From Psychrobacillus sp044762855 (GTDB lineage Bacteria > Bacillota > Bacilli > Bacillales_A > Planococcaceae), in the NCBI RefSeq assembly GCF_044762855.1, contig NZ_JBIWFB010000002.1, positions 1 through 64,000 on the forward strand: DNA of 64,000 bases, written 5' to 3'. Shown here piece after piece: positions 24,427 through 32,270 of the stretch. The notes beneath the pieces were generated by a model. The model worked only from the letters and a program-made list of their open reading frames with translations, did not search any database and had not been told where the DNA came from. A program made the position numbers and the translations under genes. The first letter of the stretch is position 1. Every line of letters begins with the position of its first letter.

Positions 24427-25509
24427 TTAATCCCCCCAATTTAGTAAAACTGCTTCTCCACAAAATCCAGGGCCTAATGCAACGAGTAATCCAATATCTT
24501 CTTTCTTATTTTCTTGTTCCATGAATTGCTCCAATACATAAAGAACGGTAGGGGACGACATATTCCCATGCTTTCTTAATACATCCCGGGAAATCGATGT
24601 CTGGTCTTGTGCTAAGTGAAGCGTATTCTCATATGCTTCTAGCACTTTTTTGCCTCCAGGATGTGCCACAAAATGGTCGAGTTGTTCTTTTGTCAATTGT
24701 TGTTCCTTGAAAAATTCATCGATGAAAGGACCTAGCCAACTAGAGATAATAGAAGGTATGCTTTTCGAGAATACGACATGCAATCCACTGTTTTTAATAT
24801 CCCATCCCATTACATTTTCAGAGTCCGGCATCCATTTGGAAGATGTATTTATAATATGAGGGACGGGTCTTTTCGTTGAAATGTCCGCTTCATCTCCACA
24901 TACTAATACACTTGCCGCGCCGTCAGCGAAAAGAGAAGCACCGATTAAATTGCTTTTTGAAAAATCATTTGGTTGGAAGGTAAGGCTACAAAGCTCCACG
25001 CAAACAACGAGTACTTTTTCTGTCGGATGGGCTTTACAATAGTCAAATGCTCGACTAACTCCCGCCGCTCCTCCAGCACAACCTAATCCCCATAATGGTA
25101 TTCTTTTCATACGATCAGAAAAAGGTAGGTGGTTCATTACACGAGCATCAATGCTAGGAGTGGATATTCCAGTCGTACTAACGAATATAATGGCATCAAT
25201 TTCTTTTGGATCGATTGGCTGTTGTAGGAAGCTTGTGTTTTGAAGGCAAGCTTGAATAACTTCTACACTATATTTTGTCGCTAACTCTATATAAATATCA
25301 TTGCGTTCTTCAAATGTATGATCGACTTGATGCCATTCTAAAGGTACACAAAAATTGCGAGTTTCGATATCGCCATTTTCAAATACTTTTAATAATCGAT
25401 CCAGTTGTGCGATTTTATCTTTGAATAATTCTTTTGTTAGTTTTTCAATATTGGATTGTTCCAATGCATAGGGAGGTTTATATGTACTAATAGAGGCTAT
25501 TTTTGGCAT
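24427..25509 (-). CDS. bpsA: Type III polyketide synthase (chalcone-synthase-like, BpsA)
   Basis: Homodimeric ketosynthase that extends long-chain acyl-CoA with malonyl-CoA to form alkylpyrone-type products; B. subtilis BpsA (BcsA) is the likely counterpart. The 360-residue protein has the Cys-His-Asn triad: Cys in WGLGCAGGAAG (near residue 144), His in FVAHPGGKK and Asn in KHGNMSSPT. The C-terminal GPGF motif (ALGPGFCGE) is present. ATG follows AAGGAGTA. The pair may modify membrane or surface lipids. Confidence 0.93.
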   Translation of the reverse strand: MPKIASISTYKPPYALEQSNIEKLTKELFKDKIAQLDRLLKVFENGDIETRNFCVPLEWHQVDHTFEERNDIYIELATKYSVEVIQACLQNTSFLQQPIDPKEIDAIIFVSTTGISTPSIDARVMNHLPFSDRMKRIPLWGLGCAGGAAGVSRAFDYCKAHPTEKVLVVCVELCSLTFQPNDFSKSNLIGASLFADGAASVLVCGDEADISTKRPVPHIINTSSKWMPDSENVMGWDIKNSGLHVVFSKSIPSIISSWLGPFIDEFFKEQQLTKEQLDHFVAHPGGKKVLEAYENTLHLAQDQTSISRDVLRKHGNMSSPTVLYVLEQFMEQENKKEDIGLLVALGPGFCGEAVLLNWGD

Positions 25510-25576
25510 GGAGTACTCCTTTTTATAAGTACTATACCCATATTTTTGTCAGATATGCATAGAGGTAGATGAACAA

Positions 25577-26440
25577 TTACTTAATAAAATCTAAAATTTG
25601 TTTTCGTTCTGTTTCAAGTTGTATATGTAACTTTTCATCATCTAATACTGTCGCAATTTCAAAGGCTTTCTCGACAAAATCAACTTCATCTTCCATAGCT
25701 ATCTTTTTTTGGAGTAGCCCTTTTCGTAAATAGGTTAAGGCAATTTGTACATAGGCTTTTTCTTCTTTGAATGCAACAATAAGCTCTTCATTTAATTGAT
25801 AAGCACCTAACCAATTCTTTTCTCTTATTAATAATTGGACAAGATTATACTTGAATGGATAAATAAGTTTTTGATAGTCATGCAATGCTTGGTATTTAGT
25901 CAATTGCTTAATAGCGAATTGAGAAATCGAAATAGCAGTTTCAATTTTAAACAAAAAGAGAATACTATTTATTAATCGGATATCAGCCAAATACCAAGTA
26001 TCTAATGTTTGAAGTCTATTCCACACTTCATCTGCATAAAGACTTGCTAATTCAAAATTGTTTTCTTTTTTTATAGCCAAAAAGCCGTGGCTTACAAGAA
26101 GTATATCCCGTATTTGGGGATCTTCTATATTTTTTAAGTAAACTTCAGAAGCAGCAATAATTTCTTTTAAAATAAGTTCATCAATGAACTTCAGATTGTT
26201 AAATCGTGTAACAATGGCTACCTTAGCATCATAGTTATATGAATGATGAATAAACTTTAATTCTTCATAGTCAATTCCTAAGTTACTTAATACCTTTTCA
26301 AATTTATATACTGTCATATTTATTTTCCCTAGTTCATATTTCGAATAACTAGATTGATGAATTATATTACCTGAGATCATAGATTGATCATAATTTTTCG
26401 ATAAACGAATCTTTTTTAACGTTTCCCCGTAACTTTTCAT
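25577..26440 (-). CDS. Rgg/GadR/MutR-family transcriptional regulator (HTH + TPR-like)
   Basis: Cytoplasmic regulator of 287 residues. Residues 1-58 form an XRE-type helix-turn-helix (GETLKKIRLSKNY...SSYSKYELGKINMTVYKFEKVL). The remainder is all-helical and repeat-like, as in the Rgg/MutR C-terminal domain that binds short hydrophobic peptide pheromones in streptococci. It is transcribed away from a 15-codon mini-ORF and a bacteriocin-like gene across a 126-bp intergenic region with a perfect 6-8-6 palindrome. In Rgg systems this layout usually means the regulator reads the peptide and controls the divergent genes. Family membership is fairly clear; ligand and targets are inferred. Confidence 0.85.
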   Translation of the reverse strand: MKSYGETLKKIRLSKNYDQSMISGNIIHQSSYSKYELGKINMTVYKFEKVLSNLGIDYEELKFIHHSYNYDAKVAIVTRFNNLKFIDELILKEIIAASEVYLKNIEDPQIRDILLVSHGFLAIKKENNFELASLYADEVWNRLQTLDTWYLADIRLINSILFLFKIETAISISQFAIKQLTKYQALHDYQKLIYPFKYNLVQLLIREKNWLGAYQLNEELIVAFKEEKAYVQIALTYLRKGLLQKKIAMEDEVDFVEKAFEIATVLDDEKLHIQLETERKQILDFIK

Positions 26441-26462
26441 GTTTCCTTTCCTTTCCTATTAT

Positions 26463-26482
26463 TTTAGGCTTATACACCTAAA
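26463..26482. promoter_or_regulatory. Palindromic operator candidate for the Rgg-like regulator
   Basis: TTTAGGCTTATACACCTAAA: six-base arms with a TATA centre. It is the only clear dyad between the regulator and the mini-ORF. Its centre is about 53 bp upstream of the start expected from TATACT at 26514-26519, which has no good -35. The layout suits an activator. Confidence 0.5.
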
Positions 26483-26566
26483 GTGATAGAGTAGATATTT
26501 CCTATGTATAAAATATACTAGAAAGTAAAATTTTAATCTATTGATAAGGAAGGGGGTGTTGTGGAG

Positions 26567-26614
26567 ATGGATTTAATAACGGTATTATTAGATTGGATGA
26601 TAGGATGTTGTTGA
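26567..26614 (+). CDS. Hydrophobic mini-ORF, candidate signalling peptide (15 aa)
   Basis: Encodes MDLITVLLDWMIGCC. A G-rich ribosome site (AAGGGGG, 26550-26556) lies 10 nt upstream; an in-frame GTG at 26561 would add two residues. The peptide is short, hydrophobic and has an acidic residue before aromatic/hydrophobic residues, the pattern of SHP/ComS-type or leaderless peptides that pair with Rgg regulators. It lies directly opposite such a regulator. Its stop TGA (26612-26614) overlaps a TTG that opens the frame leading toward the bacteriocin-like gene. It could also be a remnant of a frameshifted leader. No export signal is visible. Confidence 0.5.
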   Translation: MDLITVLLDWMIGCC

Positions 26615-26691
26615 GGAATTTAGTATTACTCTTAGTTTAAGCAAAGTTAGAAAGCATATATTCTGATGTTAGTTTACAAGATTTGAATTTA

Positions 26692-27279
26692 ATGAAAAGT
26701 ACCTTGAATGATTTACTTGAAAAAAATGAAGTAAAATTGAGTACTGACGGTGAAATTGATTTTACCAATGCAGTGGGGAAATCTAGTGAAGATCATACTT
26801 TAATTTATCTACCTATAGTATATGAAAATGTAGAGAAACATTTGAATAAATCATTTTTTACAGTAGGGTTTAAAAATGGGGAAGTAATTTTTTATTATGA
26901 AGTAAAAATTGTAGGGGATGAACAAAATTATTCTTCAGATACTGCAATCTATTCAAGCGGAAACTTATTAAATAAACAAACATTACAGTTTTCTGAAAAA
27001 GATTTTGTTTTGGAACCGCAAGAGCAAAACACTGCTATGAAGACTAATTCTAAGTTCTCTTTTTTTAAAGCCCAAACGGTTGAAGCAGGATGGTGGAGTA
27101 ATTTTAATGACTGTTTAGCAAGTCAAGGAATTGCAGCTTGGGCAATCACATCCCTTTCCGTAATTTGTGGACTTGCTTGTATTGGAACAGCAGGTGCCGG
27201 CTGTGTACCTTGCTTATTAGGTGCAGGTTTATTGACTGAAGGAGTGATTGCATATTGTATTGGAATGGCCGGAGCTTAA
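26692..27279 (+). CDS. Bacteriocin-like precursor with Cys-rich hydrophobic C-terminus
   Basis: About 195 residues. The N-terminal two-thirds are polar and beta-rich; the last ~62 residues (from WWSNFNDCLASQ to IGMAGA) are Gly/Ala-rich and hydrophobic with six Cys, including ICGLAC and GCVPC. This plan resembles halocin-C8-like precursors: a large pro-region followed by a compact disulfide-rich peptide. A candidate cleavage site is TVEA|GWW. No signal peptide is seen at ATG 26692 and no ribosome site precedes it or the in-frame TTG 26683. The same frame is open back to a TAA at 26638, preceded by the hydrophobic M-L-L-R-N-L-V-L-L-L-V from ATG 26605. The true 5' end may therefore be broken. 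Function is inferred. Confidence 0.65.
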   Translation: MKSTLNDLLEKNEVKLSTDGEIDFTNAVGKSSEDHTLIYLPIVYENVEKHLNKSFFTVGFKNGEVIFYYEVKIVGDEQNYSSDTAIYSSGNLLNKQTLQFSEKDFVLEPQEQNTAMKTNSKFSFFKAQTVEAGWWSNFNDCLASQGIAAWAITSLSVICGLACIGTAGAGCVPCLLGAGLLTEGVIAYCIGMAGA

Positions 27280-27304
27280 TATTGTAAAATGAGGAGGATG
27301 AGAG

Positions 27305-27497
27305 ATGCTGAAGAATATGTTGTCAGTAATTCTTATTATATTAGGAATACTATTGGCTCTATCTTTGTTCGGCCTAATTAATATCTCGCTGGCATTTGTA
27401 TACGCTGGCATTTGTATACACTGGGATTTTTATCATAGCCATCGTTCTTTTAATAGTAGTAATTTATAGTAAAAAACTGTCGAAAAATAATTCTTGA
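27305..27497 (+). pseudogene. Small membrane protein gene frameshifted by 16-bp tandem duplication (putative immunity)
   Basis: ATG 27305 follows GAGGAGG with good spacing, 26 nt after the precursor. The present frame gives 54 residues, hydrophobic at first, then losing membrane character after residue 34 and stopping at TAG 27467-27469. GCTGGCATTTGTATAC is present twice in tandem at 27388-27403 and 27404-27419. Removing one copy restores a 58-residue product with two hydrophobic segments, a Lys-rich C-terminus (YSKKLSKNNS) and a stop at 27495-27497. A small two-span protein after a bacteriocin gene is typical of immunity proteins. Confidence 0.72.
27388..27419 (+). repeat. Perfect 16-bp tandem duplication
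   Basis: Two abutting copies of GCTGGCATTTGTATAC. Sixteen is not a multiple of three, so the reading frame shifts. Confidence 0.95.
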
Positions 27498-27525
27498 CTA
27501 TTAAAATAGTATAGTGCTAGGTGAA

Positions 27526-27564
27526 GGAACCCCCAACTATTCAGAATAGTTGGGGGTTCCTTTG
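27526..27564 (+). terminator. Terminator of the bacteriocin-like locus
   Basis: GGAACCCCCAACTATT...AATAGTTGGGGGTTCC, 16-bp perfect GC-rich stem with short T-run, lying between convergent transcripts. Confidence 0.85.
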
Positions 27565-27572
27565 TTAAAACG

Positions 27573-28142
27573 TTAACTCATCTTCATCTTTTCAATCGCT
27601 AGTATAAAGGGCGGGTCATTTTGTTGATTAACAAATTGGTACGAAAGCACATGCGCATAAGTTTGAGGTAGTTGCTGCACGAAAGAAAGTAATACATCTT
27701 TTTCTTCTTTCCCACCTTCATGCCCATGATAAACGACTAAAACAATCAACCCACCAACTTTAAGTAAACTTAAGAGAGATTCAATTGCTTGAACAGTAGA
27801 AGTTCCTCTTGTCACGATTTCATGATTGCTACCGGGTAAATACCCTAAGTTAAAAATGGCGGCAGACACTTCCCCAGTAACATAATTCGCGACATTTTCA
27901 TGTCCATCATGAATTAAGGAGACTTGTCCGAGCAAATTCGCTTGCTCTAATTTCTCCGCAGTTGATTGAATAGCATCTTTTTGCACATCAAAAGCATAGA
28001 CATGCCCATCTTCTCCTACTAAATCCGCAAGATACAATGTATCATGTCCATTTCCGGCAGTGGCGTCTACTACCGAATCACCTTTTTCCACAACACTTGC
28101 TAGTAAATCTTTAGCAAATGGTAATACTCTTTTTAATATCAT
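27573..28142 (-). CDS. mnmM: tRNA wobble-uridine methyltransferase MnmM (YtqB)
   Basis: Rossmann-fold SAM methyltransferase of 189 residues, ortholog of B. subtilis YtqB/MnmM, which methylates nm5U to mnm5U at the tRNA wobble position where MnmC is absent. Visible motifs: SAM-binding DATAGNGHDTLYLA (near residue 26), AFDVQ, and NLGYLPGSNHE. It overlaps mnmL by 4 nt, consistent with sequential steps. Confidence 0.9.
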   Translation of the reverse strand: MILKRVLPFAKDLLASVVEKGDSVVDATAGNGHDTLYLADLVGEDGHVYAFDVQKDAIQSTAEKLEQANLLGQVSLIHDGHENVANYVTGEVSAAIFNLGYLPGSNHEIVTRGTSTVQAIESLLSLLKVGGLIVLVVYHGHEGGKEEKDVLLSFVQQLPQTYAHVLSYQFVNQQNDPPFILAIEKMKMS

Positions 28143-29098
28143 CGTAAAACACCAATCTTTTCATATAATTTCCCTTGATAACTATTTCGTTTTGCAAGTT
28201 CGGCATCTATTCCATTTAATACATCCCATTTATTGACACTCCACATAGGTCCAATCATTAAGTCAATCGGTCCATCACCGGTAATGCGTTGGACAACCAT
28301 CTCCGGCGGAAGCACCTCTAATTGGTCGGCAACGAGCTGAATATATGCATCTCGCTCCATAAATTCTAGTTTCCCTTTTTCGTATTGTTTCACCATGGGA
28401 GTCCCTTTTAATAAATGCAGTAAATGGATTTTAATCCCTTGTACATCAAGTTTTGCCACTTCACGTGCAGTTTCCATCATCATTTCTCTGTCTTCTAAAG
28501 GAAGTCCATTTATAATATGTGTGCAAATTCGAATGCCGTGTTTGCGTAATTTGTTTACGCCTTCTATATAAGTAGGGTAATCGTGCGCACGATTGACTAA
28601 ATTTGCCGTTGTTTCATGCACGGTTTGAAGTCCTAACTCGATCCATAAATACGTTCGTTTGTTTAACTCGGCTAAATATTCGACTACATCATCTGGTAAG
28701 CAGTCGGGTCGAGTTGCGATGGAGATGCCAACGACACCTTCTAATGCTAAAGCAGCTTCGAATTTTTCTTTTAGTACGGGAAGTGGGGCATGTGTATTTG
28801 TATATGCTTGAAAATAGGCGATGTATTTTCCTTTTTTCCACTTTTCATGCATTTTGGCTTTTATTATTTCAAATTGTACGGGGATTGGATCGACTTTATC
28901 TCCCGCGAAATCACCGCTTCCTGCGACGCTACAAAAAGTACAACCTCCAAAAGCAACTGTACCGTCTCTATTTGGACAGTCGAAGCCAGCGTCCAGCGCA
29001 ACTTTGAAAATCTTTTGATCAAATTTGTCTCGCAAATATCGATTCCATGTATAATACCTTTTTCCATCTGATGGAAAAGGGAAATTGTTTTCATTCAT
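28139..29098 (-). CDS. mnmL: Radical SAM protein MnmL (YtqA)
   Basis: Radical SAM enzyme of the TIGR01212/YtqA family, 319 residues. The [4Fe-4S] cysteines are in CPNRDGTVAFGGCTFCS (a longer-than-usual CX(n)CXXC spacing typical of this family). YtqA/MnmL has been linked to nm5U formation upstream of MnmM in B. subtilis. Start at ATG 29098 behind AAGGAG. It heads a two-gene operon with mnmM. Confidence 0.9.
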   Translation of the reverse strand: MNENNFPFPSDGKRYYTWNRYLRDKFDQKIFKVALDAGFDCPNRDGTVAFGGCTFCSVAGSGDFAGDKVDPIPVQFEIIKAKMHEKWKKGKYIAYFQAYTNTHAPLPVLKEKFEAALALEGVVGISIATRPDCLPDDVVEYLAELNKRTYLWIELGLQTVHETTANLVNRAHDYPTYIEGVNKLRKHGIRICTHIINGLPLEDREMMMETAREVAKLDVQGIKIHLLHLLKGTPMVKQYEKGKLEFMERDAYIQLVADQLEVLPPEMVVQRITGDGPIDLMIGPMWSVNKWDVLNGIDAELAKRNSYQGKLYEKIGVLR

Positions 29099-29220
29099 GC
29101 CAATTCACTCCTTAACATGCCTATTTTATCATGTCTTTGGGAAGTTTGTTGTATCTATCTTGAAGTACGATATAAAAAAGCATACAATAGTCTAGCGTAC
29201 GAGGAAATGAGGTGTTTTGT

Positions 29221-30390
29221 ATGCCAAAAGCTGTATGGCTTTTAATCATCGGAATGTTTATCAATACGATGGGGAATTCCTTCTTGTGGCCGTTACATAC
29301 CATTTATATGCATGATTATTTGGGGCAGTCGCTGTCGATGGCTGGGTTTGTTCTAATGATCAATGCCGGAACGGGTGTGATAGGTAATTTACTTGGAGGG
29401 TATTTGTTCGACCGTATTGGTGGTTATAAATCGATTATGCTAGGAATTATTTTGTCAATGGTTGCTTTAGTGCTGCTGACAATTTGGCATGGATGGCCAG
29501 AATATATATGGTTTGTTGCAATTTTAGGATTTAGTGGGGGAATTATTTTCCCAAGTATGTATGCGATGGTCGGCAGTGTTTGGCCAGAAGGTGGAAGAAA
29601 AGCATTTAATGCCATTTATTTGGCCCAAAATGTGGGAGTTGCAATTGGTCCTGCAATTGCAGGGATAGTGGCGGCAAATAATATCAATCACATATTCATG
29701 GCGAATCTGCTGACTTATATTTTATTTTTAGCTATTGTATGGATTTTTTATCGGAAATTAGTTGTTACGACGAATAGACATAGCTCGGTGTTGAACGAGA
29801 AAAAGGAAATAAAACAAAAGGCACCTTTCTATGCGATGATGATTGTGACAATTGGGTATATGCTAACATGGATTGTATACGTGCAATGGACATCTACTAT
29901 TTCAACGCATGTGTTAGATTTAGGGATAACATTAAAACAGTATAGTTTGCTATGGTCGATCAATGGTGCACTAATTATTTTGGCGCAACCGATGATCAAA
30001 CCAATTATCAGTCGATTAGAGCATAAAATCAAAGCGCAGCTTATCATTGGAATTGTTATTTTTATGGGATCATTTGTAGTCGTTGCTTTTGCAGAGAGTT
30101 ACGCCATGTTTATCACGGCGATGGTCATCTTGACGATTGGTGAGATGTTCGTATGGCCAGCCGTTCCGACGCTTGCTGGTCAGCTAGCACCGAAAGGAAG
30201 GGAAGGGTTTTATCAAGGAATCGTCAATAGTATGGCAACTATTGGACGGATGATTGGACCTTTTATAGGCGGAGTACTTGTAGAAGCTTATGGTACACCG
30301 ATGATGATTTTAATCCTTACGAGTTTGATGATTTTTGCGATTGTGACGAGTTTGCTTTATGATTTACCACTTAAAAAACGCACCGTTTGA
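29221..30390 (+). CDS. yttB: Major facilitator superfamily transporter (YttB-like)
   Basis: Twelve-span MFS permease, 389 residues, probably a drug or metabolite exporter. The cytoplasmic loop motif A appears as GGYLFDRIGGYKS after span 2, and a similar region recurs near the second half. Same neighbour as in B. subtilis (ytqB-ytqA-yttB). ATG 29221 follows GAGGTG; an upstream GTG is less likely. The gene ends within the terminator hairpin. Confidence 0.85.
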   Translation: MPKAVWLLIIGMFINTMGNSFLWPLHTIYMHDYLGQSLSMAGFVLMINAGTGVIGNLLGGYLFDRIGGYKSIMLGIILSMVALVLLTIWHGWPEYIWFVAILGFSGGIIFPSMYAMVGSVWPEGGRKAFNAIYLAQNVGVAIGPAIAGIVAANNINHIFMANLLTYILFLAIVWIFYRKLVVTTNRHSSVLNEKKEIKQKAPFYAMMIVTIGYMLTWIVYVQWTSTISTHVLDLGITLKQYSLLWSINGALIILAQPMIKPIISRLEHKIKAQLIIGIVIFMGSFVVVAFAESYAMFITAMVILTIGEMFVWPAVPTLAGQLAPKGREGFYQGIVNSMATIGRMIGPFIGGVLVEAYGTPMMILILTSLMIFAIVTSLLYDLPLKKRTV

Positions 30391-30409
30391 TGAAAGTCAA
30401 ACGGTTTTT
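30383..30409 (+). terminator. Terminator of yttB
   Basis: CCGTTTGA...TCAAACGG followed by TTTTT, overlapping the last codons and stop of yttB. Confidence 0.85.
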
Positions 30410-30485
30410 CTATGAAATGAAATTGATTAATCTGCCAATCTTTGAGAATATGAAAGAGAAGCTGTTTCAAAAGGGGGAAATTGGG

Positions 30486-31829
30486 ATGGAAACTTTTTTG
30501 AAAAACTTATCTATGTCATTGTTGGCAGAAATTCTAGAAAATGCATTCGAATGGTTGGTAATTGTGGACGAGCATTCGAATATTCTTTACATTAATGAAG
30601 AATATTGCCGCTTCTTAGAAGTAAAAAGGGATGATGCAATTGGAATGCCAGTTGCTGAAGTTATTGAAAATACAAAAATGCATGAAGTTATAAAGTCGGG
30701 GGAAACACATATTGCCTCGCCTCACTATATTAAAGGGACATACATGCTTGCCAATCGAGTGCCTCTTGTTGTCGATGGGAAAATTGTTGGTGCTTTTGGC
30801 AGCGTAATATTTAGAGATATGTCTGATTGGAAAAAGCTAAGCTCTCATGTTCGAACAACGATGGAGCGTATTCAATTGAACATGGAAGATAATAGCTATA
30901 AAAAGTTCCATCTTGGCGATATTAAAGGAACTTCAACAGCGGTGCGAAAAATAAAAGAAACAATCGAAATAATTGCTCCGAGTGATATACCCGTTTTAAT
31001 AGAAGGGGAGAGTGGGACTGGAAAAGAAATTTTTGCACATTGTATACATCGGCTTTCTGAACGTTCAAATGAGCCGTTTGTTAAAGTGAATTGTGCAGAA
31101 GTTCCATCTGAAATGCTAGAGGAAGAATTATTTGGAAAGCTTGACTTGACAACTGGGAAATTTAGTAGAGGTAGATATAAGCAAGCAGATAAAGGGACAC
31201 TATTCATAGATGAAATTAGTGCGCTTCCTCTGACATTACAGGCCAAGCTTCTACGTACGTTACAAGATGGACCGATTTTTACAACTAGTTCGGAGAAAGA
31301 GGAACAAGTAAATGTTCGAATACTAGCATCTTCGAATATATCTTTAGCAAATCTTGTGGAAGAAAAGAAGTTTAGGGAGGATCTGTTCTATCGAATTCAA
31401 GCTGTAACCTTACGGATTCCCCCTCTTAGGGATCGTATGGAGGACTTAGATGAACTGTTAAACTATTTCTTGCAAAAGTTTGTTGTGCAGGCTGGTCGGC
31501 GGAAAATTGTTTTGGCAACAAAAACGCGAGAAATACTTCAGTCCTATCATTGGCCAGGAAATGTACGTGAATTGCAAAATGTATTACAAGCAGCCATATA
31601 TTTAGCTGAAGATGGCGTCATAGTACCCTCTGCATTACCAATACAAGTCAAGAAACAAAATACACTGTCCTTTCAAACGAATGGAAAACTGGAAGATATA
31701 TTAATTGAAGTGGAAAAACGCGTCATTCAGGATTTACTTGAAAATCAATCTAATAAAGCGTTGATCGCAAAACAATTAGGGATAAGTAGATCTACACTTT
31801 ATGAAAAAATTAAAAAATATAACTTTTGA
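30486..31829 (+). CDS. PAS-AAA+ enhancer-binding-type regulator without GAFTGA
   Basis: 447-residue regulator likely controlling the downstream 3-hydroxybutyrate genes. A PAS domain (about residues 15-115) precedes an AAA+ domain with Walker A GESGTGKE, Walker B GTLFIDEI and WPGNVREL. A Fis-type HTH follows at the C-terminus (KALIAKQLGISRSTLYEKI). The sigma-54 contact loop GAFTGA is missing: between ELFG and ADKGTLF stands KLDLTTGKFSRGRYKQ. I found no -24/-12 promoter upstream of gntP, so it may act like TyrR, independently of sigma-54. ATG 30486 follows a GGGGG-containing site; an in-frame ATG at 30387 would overlap the yttB stop. Confidence 0.88.
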   Translation: METFLKNLSMSLLAEILENAFEWLVIVDEHSNILYINEEYCRFLEVKRDDAIGMPVAEVIENTKMHEVIKSGETHIASPHYIKGTYMLANRVPLVVDGKIVGAFGSVIFRDMSDWKKLSSHVRTTMERIQLNMEDNSYKKFHLGDIKGTSTAVRKIKETIEIIAPSDIPVLIEGESGTGKEIFAHCIHRLSERSNEPFVKVNCAEVPSEMLEEELFGKLDLTTGKFSRGRYKQADKGTLFIDEISALPLTLQAKLLRTLQDGPIFTTSSEKEEQVNVRILASSNISLANLVEEKKFREDLFYRIQAVTLRIPPLRDRMEDLDELLNYFLQKFVVQAGRRKIVLATKTREILQSYHWPGNVRELQNVLQAAIYLAEDGVIVPSALPIQVKKQNTLSFQTNGKLEDILIEVEKRVIQDLLENQSNKALIAKQLGISRSTLYEKIKKYNF

Positions 31830-31835
31830 CCTAAA

Positions 31836-31876
31836 TCCGAGTTTTTGGACACTAGTCCAGAAAATCGGACTTTTTT
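31836..31876 (+). terminator. Terminator after the regulator
   Basis: Hairpin TCCGAGTTTTTGGAC...GTCCAGAAAATCGGA with two mismatches, then TTTTTT. Confidence 0.78.
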
Positions 31877-31921
31877 ATTGTGAAGCAATCTTACATATTA
31901 AATTATTTTAGTGAAATAATT

Positions 31922-31937
31922 ATCCGAAAAATCGGAT
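31922..31937. promoter_or_regulatory. Palindrome ATCCGAAAAATCGGAT, candidate regulator site
   Basis: Perfect 16-bp dyad (with central AAAA) between the PAS-AAA+ regulator and gntP. The half-site TCCGA/TCGGA also appears in the terminator just upstream, which may be coincidence. It could be the upstream activating site for the adjacent regulator. Confidence 0.4.
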
Positions 31938-32013
31938 TAATGGTAAAAATAGTATTAATAATATCGCCACAATTGTTATTGAATGATAATTCTGATTATG
32001 TTTTAATGACTTA

Positions 32014-32027
32014 TGAAAGCACTTTCA
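32014..32027. promoter_or_regulatory. CcpA cre-like site
   Basis: TGAAAGCACTTTCA differs by one base from the ideal cre TGAAAGCGCTTTCA. It lies 243 bp upstream of gntP, suggesting glucose repression of 3-hydroxybutyrate use. Apart from this site and the palindrome at 31922, I see no gene in 31877-32270. Confidence 0.6.
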
Positions 32028-32270
32028 TTTCTCTGAGTATACAAAAATGTCTCTATTAAAGAAATCTATTCTGCTGCAGAGAATTAGATAATAGGATGAT
32101 TTTATACTTGAAAATTTATTGTAGTACCTAAAATTTATTGAAGAGGATGATATTGCCCTAATTATTCTATTACCGGAATTTGGAACTTATTTTTATCACT
32201 TTAATAAACTATTTTCACAGAAAGACAGTTTGCTATTTTACGAGGATTATAATAATAGGGGGATTTGTAG

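Noticed and set aside
28603..29071. Several frames opposite mnmL
   Set aside because: Antisense shadows of a well-supported radical SAM gene.
32100..32270. Sigma-54 promoter upstream of gntP
   Set aside because: GG/GC pairs found by eye have wrong spacing (10 instead of 12 bases), and the regulator lacks GAFTGA.
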